A stretch of 37,583 nucleotides of DNA. Origin: JAJKIV01 sp036509075. GTDB lineage: Bacteria > Gemmatimonadota > Gemmatimonadetes > Gemmatimonadales > Gemmatimonadaceae. A model generated the notes under the pieces. The model saw only the letters and a list, made by a program, of their open reading frames with translations, was not told the DNA's origin and made no database searches. Below are positions 10,016-17,844 of this stretch, piece by piece. The stretch covers positions 1-37,583 of the forward strand of contig DATCGG010000469.1 of the NCBI GenBank assembly GCA_036509075.1. Reading direction: 5' to 3'. The position numbers and the translations under genes are program-made. Within the stretch, counting starts at the first letter, position 1. Each line of letters begins with the position of its first letter.

Positions 10016-10426
10016 TCAGTCCCACTGCAAGGCTCCCTTCTTCCAGACGTAGGCGAGGCCGACGACGAGAATCAGCATGAACACCAGCATCTCGCCGAGG
10101 CCGAAGAACGTAAGCTTTCCCGCGGGGCAGGCGTTGGTGATCGTGACGAGCGGCACCGAACAGGAGAGCTGTCGGTAGAACACGCCCCACGGGATCATGA
10201 ACACGGTCTCGATGTCGAAGATGATGAACAACATCGCGACCATGTAGAACTTGATCGAGAAGCGTTCGCGCGCGTCGCCGAGGGGAGGGATGCCGGATTC
10301 GTACGGCGTGTTCTTTTCCGGCGTGACGCGACGGCGAATCGTGAGGTGGGACAACGCGACGATGAGAATCGCGTTGGCGACCACGAAGCCCATCAGCAGC
10401 AATATCGGCAGATACGTGCGATCCAT
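10016..10426 (-). CDS. nuoA: NADH-quinone oxidoreductase subunit A
   Basis: This is the first gene of the complex I operon. It encodes a small membrane subunit at the junction of the two arms. Three hydrophobic helices are visible, with the loop YESGIPPLGDARERFSIKFY after the first and the FDIETVF acidic motif in the second. Two starts lie side by side, GTG at 10429 and ATG at 10426. I prefer the ATG (136 residues) because a GGGAG Shine-Dalgarno sits four bases before it but only one base before the GTG. A TTGACA promoter lies about 45 bases upstream. Confidence 0.95.
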   Translation of the reverse strand: MDRTYLPILLLMGFVVANAILIVALSHLTIRRRVTPEKNTPYESGIPPLGDARERFSIKFYMVAMLFIIFDIETVFMIPWGVFYRQLSCSVPLVTITNACPAGKLTFFGLGEMLVFMLILVVGLAYVWKKGALQWD

Positions 10427-10471
10427 CACGCTCCCGACTTCGTGAAATAATTCACTTGCTTCGCAGGTGGT

Positions 10472-10501
10472 AAGCTATCCTGCGCTTGGAAGTAGTGTCA
10501 A
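10472..10501 (-). promoter_or_regulatory. Promoter of the nuo operon
   Basis: On the minus strand a perfect -35 TTGACA (10501-10496) is followed after 18 bases by TAGCTT (10477-10472). A start point near 10465 would give a leader of about 38 bases before nuoA. The -35 directly adjoins an 11-12 bp inverted repeat. The -10 box is only a moderate match. Confidence 0.6.
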
Positions 10502-10527
10502 CGTGTTCGCGCTTCGCGCGAACACGT
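10501..10527. repeat. Perfect inverted repeat next to the nuo -35 box
   Basis: The arms ACGTGTTCGCG and CGCGAACACGT flank CTTCG, a perfect 11 bp stem that can extend to 12 bp. It sits in the space between the divergent nuoA and dcd genes and shares its first base with the nuo -35 box. There is no T-tract on either side and no gene ending here, so an operator is more likely than a terminator. Confidence 0.6.
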
Positions 10528-10528
10528 C

Positions 10529-10556
10529 GGGAATCGGGAATGGGGAATCGGGAATC
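10529..10556. repeat. Heptamer tandem repeat, four GGGAATC units
   Basis: Four adjacent 7-base units read GGGAATC, GGGAATG, GGGAATC, GGGAATC. The array lies between nuoA and dcd. It is the inverted counterpart of the GATTCCC array about 100 bases away (10657-10692), so the two could pair as a long imperfect stem. Confidence 0.85.
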
Positions 10557-10656
10557 GCGAGCGAAAAAGATGAGCGTGGCGAACTGCCGCGGCTGACAGT
10601 TCCGGTTATCTTCCCGCCGCCACGCCGCGGCGTCGATCTCGCCTCTCAGGTAGGTC

Positions 10657-10696
10657 GATTCCCGATTCCCGATTTCCCGATTCCCGATTCCCGATG
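10657..10696. repeat. Heptamer tandem repeat, GATTCCC units running into the dcd start
   Basis: Five units of GATTCCC follow one another, the third carrying an extra T (GATTTCCC). The next partial unit reads GATG and supplies the ATG of dcd at 10694. There is no other sequence between the array and the gene, so dcd has no recognisable Shine-Dalgarno. Confidence 0.85.
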
Positions 10697-11248
10697 AGCA
10701 TTCAAGCCGACCGTTGGATCACTCGCATGGCGCTCGAGCATCACATGATCGAACCATTCGAGGGCCGTCAGGTGCGATCCGGCGTCATCTCGTACGGCGT
10801 GAGCTCCTATGGCTACGATATGCGCGTCGCGCGCGAGTTCAGAATCTTCACCAACGTCCTGAATTCCGTTGTCGATCCCAAGAACTTCGATCCGAAGTCG
10901 TTCGTCGAGTTCGAGGGTGACGTCTGCATCGTACCGCCCAACTCGTTCGCCCTCGCCCGCTCCGTCGAGTATTTCCGCATTCCGCGCGATGTCGTGACCG
11001 TGACCGTCGGCAAGTCCACGTATGCGCGCTGCGGCATCATCACGAACGTCACGCCCTTCGAGCCGGAATGGGAAGGCTACGTGACGCTGGAAATCTCCAA
11101 CACGACGCCGCTTCCGGCGAAGATCTACGCGAACGAAGGGATCGCGCAGGTGCTGTTCTTCAAGGGCGACGAGCCGCCCGAGGTGTCGTATCGGGACAAG
11201 CAGGGGAAATACCAGGGACAGAAGGGCGTCACTCTGCCGAAGCTCTAG
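10694..11248 (+). CDS. dcd: dCTP deaminase
   Basis: This cytosolic enzyme deaminates dCTP to dUTP, the first step toward dTMP. The 184-residue protein follows the family from start to end. The substrate-pocket motif reads GKSTYARCG (Lys in place of the common GRSS Arg, as in Pseudomonas-type enzymes). The catalytic Glu lies in EWEGYVTLEISN near residue 130, and GKYQGQKGVTLP closes the protein. It is the only plus-strand gene in the window. It is transcribed away from nuoA and ends 17 bases from the convergent small membrane-protein gene. I see no convincing promoter, only a CTGACA-like box near 10593. Its start codon is formed by a heptamer repeat unit. Confidence 0.96.
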   Translation: MSIQADRWITRMALEHHMIEPFEGRQVRSGVISYGVSSYGYDMRVAREFRIFTNVLNSVVDPKNFDPKSFVEFEGDVCIVPPNSFALARSVEYFRIPRDVVTVTVGKSTYARCGIITNVTPFEPEWEGYVTLEISNTTPLPAKIYANEGIAQVLFFKGDEPPEVSYRDKQGKYQGQKGVTLPKL

Positions 11249-11265
11249 CGGGGCACGCGTTCGCG

Positions 11266-11565
11266 TTAGGTGAACAGCCCCGCGGTGTAGGCCACCGCGA
11301 CGAGTATCGCGAGGACGAGCAGGATCCAGCCAATCGCGCCCAGTCCGCCGGTGTGCGGCACCGTCGCGGTCGTCTCGACCGACCTGTCTGTCGGCTCGTT
11401 CACGTCGGAACCGTGAACGTCGCCGAGGGTGCTCGTCTTGTCGACGGCATCCGCTCCTCCCAGATAGGGCTCGGTCTTCCGGTTCGGCGTCGGGTTGACG
11501 GCGCTCGGCGGATTCGTGTCGGGTGGGCGCTCCATGGCGACTGGCACGTGCAGCAACCGCGCCAT
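11266..11565 (-). CDS. Small protein with one C-terminal membrane segment, unknown function
   Basis: This is an unrecognised protein of about 99 residues. The first two thirds are hydrophilic and rich in Pro, Thr, Asp and Asn. The last 25 residues are one strong membrane helix (GAIGWILLVLAILVAVAYTA), so it would be tail-anchored. It lies 28 bases after the sdhB stop on the same strand and is probably the last gene of the mdh-sdhCAB transcript. The start could be the GTG at 11568, the ATG at 11565 or the ATG at 11535. It could be a respiratory-complex accessory protein, but that is only an inference from position. Its stop codon lies inside a GTTAGG motif. Confidence 0.6.
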   Translation of the reverse strand: MARLLHVPVAMERPPDTNPPSAVNPTPNRKTEPYLGGADAVDKTSTLGDVHGSDVNEPTDRSVETTATVPHTGGLGAIGWILLVLAILVAVAYTAGLFT

Positions 11566-11593
11566 CACACGCGCCCAACCTTCGGCAGCGCGT

Positions 11594-12367
11594 TCACCCT
11601 GAACCAGCGGGTTTCGCCTCCTCGCGCAACCGCATCGTTGCCTTGAAATAATCCCGGTTCATGCGCGCGATGGTATCAATGCTGATGAGCTTGGGGCAGG
11701 CCTCCTGGCATTCGCCGAAGAGTGTGCATCCGCCGAAGCCTTCCAGGTCCATCTGCTCAACCATGCGGGTGACGCGTCGATATCGCTCAGGCTGACCCTG
11801 CGGAAGCAGCCCGAGATGGCTGACTTTGGCGGCCGTGAATAGCGAGGCCGACGCGTTAGGGCATGCCGCCACGCAGGCGCCGCACCCAATACAGGCCGCC
11901 GCGTCCATCGCGTCGTCGACGTCCTGCTTGGGTATCGGGATCGCGTTTGCGTCGGGTGCGCTGCCCGTGGGGGCCGAGATGAACCCGCCGGCCTGGACGA
12001 TCCGGTCGAGCGCCGCGCGATCGACGATGAGGTCCTTGATGATCGGAAAGGCACGCGCGCGCCACGGCTCGATGTCGATCGTCTGGCCGTCGGAGAAGCT
12101 GCGCATGTGCACCTGACACGTCGCCGCGCCTCGCACAGGGCCGTGTGCGACGCCGTTGATCATGAGCGAGCATGTGCCACAGATGCCCTCCCGGCAGTCG
12201 TGCGCGAACGCGACGGGTTCCTCACCTCGCTCCATCAGTCGCTCGTTGACGACGTCGAGCATCTCGAGGAACGACATGTCGGGGCTCACATCCGGTGCGT
12301 CGTATTGCACGAGCTTCCCGGGTGTACTCGTCGACTTCTGACGCCAGATTCGTAGAGTAAATCGCAT
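11594..12367 (-). CDS. sdhB: Succinate dehydrogenase iron-sulfur subunit
   Basis: This is the electron-transfer subunit of complex II, passing electrons from FAD to quinone. All three clusters are visible. The [2Fe-2S] ligands are C58, C63, C66 and C84. The [4Fe-4S] ligands are C159, C162, C165 and C169. The [3Fe-4S] ligands are C214, C220 and C224. The 257-residue start at ATG 12367 lies 7 bases after the sdhA stop. Longer upstream starts run through sdhA out of frame and are rejected. A CGTTAGG motif occupies the tiny sdhA-sdhB gap. Confidence 0.96.
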   Translation of the reverse strand: MRFTLRIWRQKSTSTPGKLVQYDAPDVSPDMSFLEMLDVVNERLMERGEEPVAFAHDCREGICGTCSLMINGVAHGPVRGAATCQVHMRSFSDGQTIDIEPWRARAFPIIKDLIVDRAALDRIVQAGGFISAPTGSAPDANAIPIPKQDVDDAMDAAACIGCGACVAACPNASASLFTAAKVSHLGLLPQGQPERYRRVTRMVEQMDLEGFGGCTLFGECQEACPKLISIDTIARMNRDYFKATMRLREEAKPAGSG

Positions 12368-12374
12368 CGTTAGG

Positions 12375-14288
12375 TCACTTATAGCTTCGCTGCGACAGCG
12401 GGACATTTTCAAACGCCAACGGCTCCTTCGACAATTTCGGTGCGTTCCCCGCCCCGCAATATTCCCACGCCGCCACGTACGCGAAGCGTGCGTCGTCCCG
12501 CAGCGCTTCGCCGTCAGGCGTCTGGTGCTCCTCACGAAAGTGGCCGCCGCACGACTCGTCGCGGTGCAGCGCATCCGTGCACATGAGCTCCGCGAATTCC
12601 AGAAAATCGGCCACGCGGCCGGCTTTCTCGAGCGCCTGGTTGAGCTCTACATCGCTGCCGGGCACGTTGACGTTCTGCCAGAACTCTTCACGGATCTCCG
12701 GAATTCGGCTGAGCGCACGCTGCAGGCCGGCCGCGTTCCGCGCCATGCCGCAATCCTCCCACAGAAGCGCGCCGAGCTCGCGATGGAAGGCATCGACGGT
12801 ACGTTTGCCGTTGATGCCTAACAACCGTTTCGTCATGGACTCGATGCTCGCCTTCGCCGCCACGAACTCCGGTTGTTCGGCCGACACCTTCTCCAGTTTG
12901 GCGTTCGCCAGATAGTCGCCGATGGTGTACGGAATCACGAAGTACCCGTCGGCGAGCCCCTGCATCAGCGCGCTGGCACCAAGCCGATTGGCGCCATGAT
13001 CCGAGAAGTTCGCCTCGCCAAGCACGTGCAGCCCTGGCAGCGTGCTCATGAGATTGTAGTCCACCCAGAGCCCGCCCATGGTGTAATGCACGGCCGGGTA
13101 AATGCGCATCGGCACGCGATACGGGTTCTCATCCGTGATCCGCTCGTACATCTCGAACAGGTTGCCGTAGCGCTCCCGAATCTTGTCCTCGCCGAGGCGC
13201 CGAATGGCATCCGCGAAATCGAGATACACACCGCGCCCGGTCTCACCTACACCGCGGCCTTCGTCACACACCTCCTTCGCTGCACGGGAGGAGATATCTC
13301 GCGGACTGAGATTGCCGAAGCTGGGATACTTCCGCTCGAGATAGTAATCGCGCTCCGCTTCCGGGATCTCGCTCGGCCGCCGCTTGTCCCCGGCCGTCTT
13401 CGGCACCCAGACGCGACCATCGTTGCGGAGCGACTCGCTCATGAGCGTGAGTTTCGACTGATAGTCGCCGCTCACGGGGATGCACGTCGGGTGGATCTGC
13501 GTGAAGCACGGGTTGGCGAAGGCGGCTCCGCGCTTGTGCGCTCTCCAGATGGCCGTCGCGTTGCAGTTCTTGGCGTTCGTCGACAGGTAGAACGCGTTGC
13601 CGTATCCACCGGTTGCGAGGACGACCGCGTCGGCCGCATAGGCCTCGATCGCCCCGGTGCTGAGGTTGCGCGTGATGATGCCGCGTGCCTTCCCGTCCAC
13701 AAGCACCACGTCCAGCATCTCGGTGTGCGAAAACATCTTCACACCGCCGCGCGCGATCTCCTTCTCGAGCGCCTGATAGCAGCCTAACAACAGCTGCTGG
13801 CCGGTCTGTCCGCGCGCGTAAAACGTTCGCGACACCTGCGCGCCGCCGAAGGATCGATTCGCCAACAGCCCACCATACTCGCGCGCAAACGGGACGCCCT
13901 GGGCGACGCACTGGTCGATGATGTTGACGGAGATCTGCGCGAGTCGATACACGTTCGCCTCGCGCGAGCGGAAATCCCCGCCCTTCACCGTGTCGTAGAA
14001 CAGGCGGTAGACGCTGTCGCCGTCGTTCTGATAGTTCTTGGCCGCGTTGATGCCGCCTTGTGCCGCGATGCTGTGCGCGCGCCTCGGCGAGTCGTGAAAA
14101 GAGAAGCAGAGCACGTTGTAGCCGAGCTCACTCAGCGTCGCCGCCGCGGATCCGCCGGCGAGCCCGGTGCCAACCACGATGACGGTGAATTTCCGCTTGT
14201 TGGCGGGGTTCACGAGCTTCATCTCGAAGCGGTGGGTGTCCCACTTCGATTGGATCGGACCGGAAGGAATTCGGGAACGCAGTTCCAT
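12375..14288 (-). CDS. sdhA: Succinate dehydrogenase flavoprotein subunit
   Basis: This catalytic subunit oxidises succinate to fumarate using covalently bound FAD. The dinucleotide motif VVGTGLAGGSAAATLSELG begins near residue 38. The FAD-linking His is in RAHSIAAQGGINAAKN. Substrate residues appear in HPTCIPVSGDYQSKL and in the HYTMGGLWVD stretch, with the flavin-binding ANRLGASALMQGLADGYF near the end. The 637-residue length and sequence style match the B-type enzymes that pair with a single di-heme membrane subunit. The ATG at 14288 lies 39 bases after sdhC. Confidence 0.97.
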   Translation of the reverse strand: MELRSRIPSGPIQSKWDTHRFEMKLVNPANKRKFTVIVVGTGLAGGSAAATLSELGYNVLCFSFHDSPRRAHSIAAQGGINAAKNYQNDGDSVYRLFYDTVKGGDFRSREANVYRLAQISVNIIDQCVAQGVPFAREYGGLLANRSFGGAQVSRTFYARGQTGQQLLLGCYQALEKEIARGGVKMFSHTEMLDVVLVDGKARGIITRNLSTGAIEAYAADAVVLATGGYGNAFYLSTNAKNCNATAIWRAHKRGAAFANPCFTQIHPTCIPVSGDYQSKLTLMSESLRNDGRVWVPKTAGDKRRPSEIPEAERDYYLERKYPSFGNLSPRDISSRAAKEVCDEGRGVGETGRGVYLDFADAIRRLGEDKIRERYGNLFEMYERITDENPYRVPMRIYPAVHYTMGGLWVDYNLMSTLPGLHVLGEANFSDHGANRLGASALMQGLADGYFVIPYTIGDYLANAKLEKVSAEQPEFVAAKASIESMTKRLLGINGKRTVDAFHRELGALLWEDCGMARNAAGLQRALSRIPEIREEFWQNVNVPGSDVELNQALEKAGRVADFLEFAELMCTDALHRDESCGGHFREEHQTPDGEALRDDARFAYVAAWEYCGAGNAPKLSKEPLAFENVPLSQRSYK

Positions 14289-14327
14289 CGATGTCGTTCG
14301 CTTGAAGCAACCGCGCTAACGCAGGGG

Positions 14328-15029
14328 TTACTTGACGATCCCCGCGAGCACCGCGATCGGAATGATGGAGAAGCCAAGATAGATGGCCCACGCCAGCACC
14401 GCTGACACGCGCCGCCGGAACGGATCCGCGGACGGTCTCGTTAGGCCGAGTGTCCGGATGCTGCTCCAGGTCCCGTGGTAGAGATGCAAGCCCAGGCCGA
14501 TCATGGCGAGGAGATACAGCACCGCGACCCACCACATCTGGAACGCGGCGACCATGTTGCCGTACACGTCCTTCCGGTCGAAGGCCGGATGAATCGTGCC
14601 GAACGTGAAATGCAGGAGGTGCAGCACGACGAAGACGAGCAGCAGGACGCCGCCCCAGCGGATCGTGCGCGCCGCGAACGTCGATATTTGCGGCTCACGG
14701 TCCGCATAACCGACGGACCGTGCGCCCTGACTTCGTCGCGTGAGCTGGTATGCCGCGACGACGTGCAGCACGAGCGCGGCGAGCAGGCCCGCGCGGGCTA
14801 CCCATAGCAGCGGCCCCAATCGGTGCAAGGCCGCGGAATAGTCGTTGATCTTGAGCGGCCCCTCGAACATCTGCAGGTTGCCGAGCACGTGCACGATCAG
14901 GAAGGCGATCATCACCAGGCCGGTCGCCGCCATCACCGCCTTCTTCCCGATCGACGAGTGCCAGAATCGCGCGATCGCGCCGCGGTGGGCATTCGCTCGT
15001 GGTAACGCGGCTGCGGAGGGGGCAGTCAT
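14328..15029 (-). CDS. sdhC: Succinate dehydrogenase cytochrome b subunit, B-type
   Basis: This is the membrane anchor and quinone site of complex II. It has 233 residues with five hydrophobic helices, the pattern of a single B-type subunit that carries two hemes and needs no SdhD. Candidate heme-ligand histidines occur in the helices (LIVHVLGN, VLHVVAAY, LHLLHFTF, GLHLYHG). No separate sdhD is present, which agrees with the B-type reading. It starts at ATG 15029, 18 bases after mdh. Confidence 0.93.
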   Translation of the reverse strand: MTAPSAAALPRANAHRGAIARFWHSSIGKKAVMAATGLVMIAFLIVHVLGNLQMFEGPLKINDYSAALHRLGPLLWVARAGLLAALVLHVVAAYQLTRRSQGARSVGYADREPQISTFAARTIRWGGVLLLVFVVLHLLHFTFGTIHPAFDRKDVYGNMVAAFQMWWVAVLYLLAMIGLGLHLYHGTWSSIRTLGLTRPSADPFRRRVSAVLAWAIYLGFSIIPIAVLAGIVK

Positions 15030-15047
15030 CGCCGGCTTCGACGCGCG

Positions 15048-15977
15048 CTAAATCGTGAGCTTCGACATCGGCTCGCGCACGGCTTCCGCGCTCTTGCCGA
15101 GATCGACGCGTTCTTTCGAGGTGAGCTCGACCTCGAGCACCTTCTCCACACCTCGGCGTCCGAGCTTCACGGGAACGCCAAGGAAAATCCCGGACATCCC
15201 GTACTCACCCTCGAGCCACGCAGCGCACGGGAGCACACGCTTCTGGTCGAACACGATCGCTTCGGCCATCTGGACGGCACCTGACGACGGCGCGTAGTAC
15301 GCAGAGCCCGTCTTCAGGTACTTCACGATCTCGGCGCCACCATTGCGCGTGCGATCCACGATCTCGTCGAGCGTTTTCCGATCGAGCAGCTGAGTCACCG
15401 GGATCCCGCTGACCGTCGTGTAGCTGATGAGCGGGACCATCGTATCGCCATGGCCGCCGAGTACCATCGCCTGAATGTCACGCACGGACACGTCGAGTGC
15501 TTCCGCCAGGAACGCGCGATAGCGTGCGGTGTCGAGGACGCCAGCCATTCCGATGACGCGCTCGCGAGGAAATCCCGTCACCTTCTTGGCGACGTAGCAC
15601 ATCACGTCGAGCGGGTTCGACACGACGATAATGATCGCGTTCGGCGACGTCCTCGCGATCTGCTCCGACACCTGCTTCACGATGCCGGCATTCGTGTTCA
15701 GCAGATCATCGCGCGACATGCCCGGCTTGCGAGCAATCCCGGCGGTGATGATGACGATGTCCGACCCCGCGGTCTCGTCGTAGCCGTTCGCGCCGATCAC
15801 ACGCGAGTCGAAGCCTTCGATGGGTGCGGACTGCCACTGGTCGAGTCCCTTCCCTTGCGGAACACCCTCGACGACATCGACCATGACGACGCGGCGAGCC
15901 AGCTCCTTCTCCGCAACACGCTGAGCGGTAGTCGCGCCGACGTTCCCCGCGCCGACGACCGTGATGAGATTGACCAT
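15048..15977 (-). CDS. mdh: Malate dehydrogenase, LDH-like type
   Basis: This NAD-dependent enzyme oxidises malate to oxaloacetate in the TCA cycle. Residues 7-13 (GAGNVGA) form the NAD motif. Arg in GIARKPGMSRDDLL occupies the specificity position that separates malate from lactate dehydrogenases. VSNPLDVM and GGHGDTMVPL (with the catalytic His) follow. The 309-residue length is typical of the tetrameric, LDH-like group. It is the first gene of the mdh-sdhCAB cluster, a sensible pairing of two consecutive TCA-cycle activities. A possible promoter lies just upstream, and there is no clear Shine-Dalgarno. Confidence 0.95.
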   Translation of the reverse strand: MVNLITVVGAGNVGATTAQRVAEKELARRVVMVDVVEGVPQGKGLDQWQSAPIEGFDSRVIGANGYDETAGSDIVIITAGIARKPGMSRDDLLNTNAGIVKQVSEQIARTSPNAIIIVVSNPLDVMCYVAKKVTGFPRERVIGMAGVLDTARYRAFLAEALDVSVRDIQAMVLGGHGDTMVPLISYTTVSGIPVTQLLDRKTLDEIVDRTRNGGAEIVKYLKTGSAYYAPSSGAVQMAEAIVFDQKRVLPCAAWLEGEYGMSGIFLGVPVKLGRRGVEKVLEVELTSKERVDLGKSAEAVREPMSKLTI

Positions 15978-16015
15978 GTTGTGCGTTGAGGTGGGTTGAT
16001 TGCTCTAGTAACGCA

Positions 16016-16044
16016 AAACTAGTTGGAGCAGGAGCCACCTACAA
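16016..16044 (-). promoter_or_regulatory. Possible promoter of mdh-sdhCAB
   Basis: TTGTAG (16044-16039), 17 bases and TAGTTT (16021-16016) lie in the 79-base gap between moaA and mdh. The -10 is identical to that of the HU gene. The -35 matches only in its first three bases. The leader would be about 32 bases. Confidence 0.4.
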
Positions 16045-16056
16045 CGCGTCTATGGT

Positions 16057-17040
16057 TTACCCACCAACCTGCGAAAGCGCGCGAAGGCCGCCGACTTTCA
16101 TCTGCAACAGAGCGTGCTCCTTCGGCTTGTCGGCGAGTGCCTGTCGGAAGAGCGGCTCGAGTGGCTCGCCGCGCCTGAGCGCGTCGCGCAACAGCACCTC
16201 GTGATCGCCGAAGAGACAGGTGCGAAGTCTGCCATCGGCCGTGAGTCGCACGCGGTTGCACGACGCGCAGTACGTATGTGTCATCGGCGTGATGACGCCG
16301 ACCGTGCCCTGCGCACCAGCGAGCCGATAATACGTCGCGGGGCCGTTACCTCGTGGCGGCCCACCGTCTGGCGCGAGCGTACCGAGCGATGCGATCCGAG
16401 ACAACACTTCGTCGCTGGGTACGATGTGCTCCCACGTGAGACCGCTCATCTCGCCAACGGGCATGAGCTCGATGAAGCGCACGTGCCACGGATGATCGAG
16501 CGTGAGCCGCGCGAAGTCTTCGATCTCATCGTCGTTGATGGAGCGCATGACCACGACGTTGATCTTGATCGGCGCGATGCCTGCACGCTCCGCGGCGAGC
16601 GCGGACGTCACCGGATCGAACCCGAGGTTTCGCCGCGCGATCTTCGCGATGCGATCGGGACGCAGACTGTCCGCGCTCATGTTGATGCGATCGAGTCCAG
16701 CTGCGCGAAGTCCGTGCGCGAGCTCCAGCAAACGCGCACCGTTCGTCGAGAGTGCGATGTCCTCGATCTCGGGTAGCGCGCGAAGCAGTCGAATGAGCTC
16801 TTCGAGATTCGGTCGGATGGTCGGTTCACCACCTGTGATGCGAACACGTCGCAACCCGAGCGGTGCGAGCTGACTCACGACGCCGGCGATCTCCTCGTAC
16901 GAGAGAATCTCGGCCTTGGGTAACCACGGGAGCCCTTCCGCGGGCATGCAGTACAAGCACCGGAAGTTGCACCGGTCCGTCACCGAGATGCGGAGATACT
17001 CGATGCTGCGACCGAATTGATCCTTGAGGGCGCCGCTCAT
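16057..17040 (-). CDS. moaA: GTP 3',8-cyclase (molybdenum cofactor biosynthesis)
   Basis: This radical SAM enzyme makes the first intermediate of molybdopterin from GTP. The N-terminal cluster motif is C24, C28 and C31 in CNFRCLYC. The C-terminal cluster is CASCNRVRLTADGRLRTC near residue 265. The double-glycine C-terminus, needed for activity in known MoaA, is present (QVGG). The SAM-side motif reads GGEPTIRP, with Thr where Leu is common. The ATG at 17040 overlaps the moaE stop by 4 bases (ATGA), which fixes the 327-residue start. Confidence 0.96.
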   Translation of the reverse strand: MSGALKDQFGRSIEYLRISVTDRCNFRCLYCMPAEGLPWLPKAEILSYEEIAGVVSQLAPLGLRRVRITGGEPTIRPNLEELIRLLRALPEIEDIALSTNGARLLELAHGLRAAGLDRINMSADSLRPDRIAKIARRNLGFDPVTSALAAERAGIAPIKINVVVMRSINDDEIEDFARLTLDHPWHVRFIELMPVGEMSGLTWEHIVPSDEVLSRIASLGTLAPDGGPPRGNGPATYYRLAGAQGTVGVITPMTHTYCASCNRVRLTADGRLRTCLFGDHEVLLRDALRRGEPLEPLFRQALADKPKEHALLQMKVGGLRALSQVGG

Positions 17041-17471
17041 CGAACGCCCTCGGGAATCGACACTGCTCCCACCCATTCGCGGGTTCCATCGACGTACAGC
17101 TCGAGCTTCCAGATCGGCACACGTCGCTTGAGCTCTTCGATGGCGAAGCGCATTGCGTCGAGTGCCGGCGCGCGATGCGGATGCGCCGAGACGATCGCCA
17201 CGCTCACGTCACCGAGGCCGAGTGTGCCAAGCCGATGCTCGACGATCAGGCGTGTCACCCCAAACCGCTCGGCCGCTTCATGCGCGATCGCTGACATTTC
17301 ACGCTCGGCCATGCTTCGATATGCGGAGTACTCGATGCCTGTTACCGCTCGCCCCTCGTTCACGTTGCGCACGCAGCCGAGGAACACCGTAGCAGCGCCG
17401 CACGAGTCGTCGCTGACTTCCGAGATCAGCGCGGCGACATCGATCGGACTATCGACGAGGGCGACGCGCAT
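17037..17471 (-). CDS. moaE: Molybdopterin synthase catalytic subunit
   Basis: The large subunit of molybdopterin synthase inserts sulfur carried by MoaD. Family motifs are present: FLGCVRNVNEGR near residue 35, the YSAYRSMAEREM helix, the SAHPHRAPALDAM region, and ELKRRVPIWKLE with the catalytic lysines. The 144-residue start at ATG 17471 overlaps the moaD stop (TGATG). A longer upstream frame is a shadow of moaD. Confidence 0.95.
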   Translation of the reverse strand: MRVALVDSPIDVAALISEVSDDSCGAATVFLGCVRNVNEGRAVTGIEYSAYRSMAEREMSAIAHEAAERFGVTRLIVEHRLGTLGLGDVSVAIVSAHPHRAPALDAMRFAIEELKRRVPIWKLELYVDGTREWVGAVSIPEGVR

Positions 17472-17713
17472 CAGCCGCCCGCCACCGGTGGAATCACTGC
17501 GACCTCCTCTCCACCCTGAAGTGTCGTGCTGGCGCTTGCGTACTCTTGATTGACCGCCACGAGCGGGCGTGGTGGGAGTCGATCGCCGCCGGGCATCGCG
17601 CACAGTGTTCCGAGGATGTCGCGAACGGTCGAGCCAGGCGCGACATCCAACTCGATCGCCGACTTTCCGAGCGCGTCGGCGTAAGAGGCGAAAAGCAAGA
17701 CTGTTACGGTCAT
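17471..17713 (-). CDS. moaD: Molybdopterin synthase sulfur-carrier subunit
   Basis: This is a ubiquitin-fold sulfur carrier of 80 residues. It ends in the obligatory Gly-Gly (PPVAGG), whose thiocarboxylate donates sulfur to the MPT precursor. VLLFASYADALG starts the beta-grasp fold and EVAVIPPV precedes the tail. I start at ATG 17713 (MTVTVLLF). An upstream in-frame extension would cross the likely -10 box and adds nothing conserved. It is first in the moaD-moaE-moaA operon. Confidence 0.93.
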   Translation of the reverse strand: MTVTVLLFASYADALGKSAIELDVAPGSTVRDILGTLCAMPGGDRLPPRPLVAVNQEYASASTTLQGGEEVAVIPPVAGG

Positions 17714-17726
17714 CGTCGGTTGAAGG

Positions 17727-17758
17727 AATATAGCCGACGCGCTTCGCCTGCACGGCAA
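17727..17758 (-). promoter_or_regulatory. Weak candidate promoter of moaDEA
   Basis: TATATT (17732-17727) is a good -10 match. The nearest -35-like box, TTGCCG (17758-17753), is 20 bases away, which is too far for a good promoter. A start near 17720 would leave almost no leader before moaD. Confidence 0.3.
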
Positions 17759-17760
17759 CG

Positions 17761-17787
17761 AAAAACCCGGTGCTGTTAGCACCGGGT
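17761..17787 (-). terminator. Intrinsic terminator after the HU-like gene
   Basis: A perfect 9 bp stem (ACCCGGTGC / GCACCGGGT, 17765-17787) with a 5-base loop is followed on the minus strand by five T residues (A-tract 17761-17765 on the plus strand, the last of them in the stem). It lies about 58 bases after the stop of the HU-like gene and before moaD, and separates the two transcripts. Confidence 0.8.
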
Positions 17788-17844
17788 CGCTCTCGAGTCA
17801 TCGAATGATCGCGCGTCGACGCTTGATCCGCACACCGAACGCCG

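Noticed and set aside
10529..10696. Heptamer arrays as a CRISPR array
   Set aside because: The units are 7 bases, adjacent with no spacers, and no cas gene is present.
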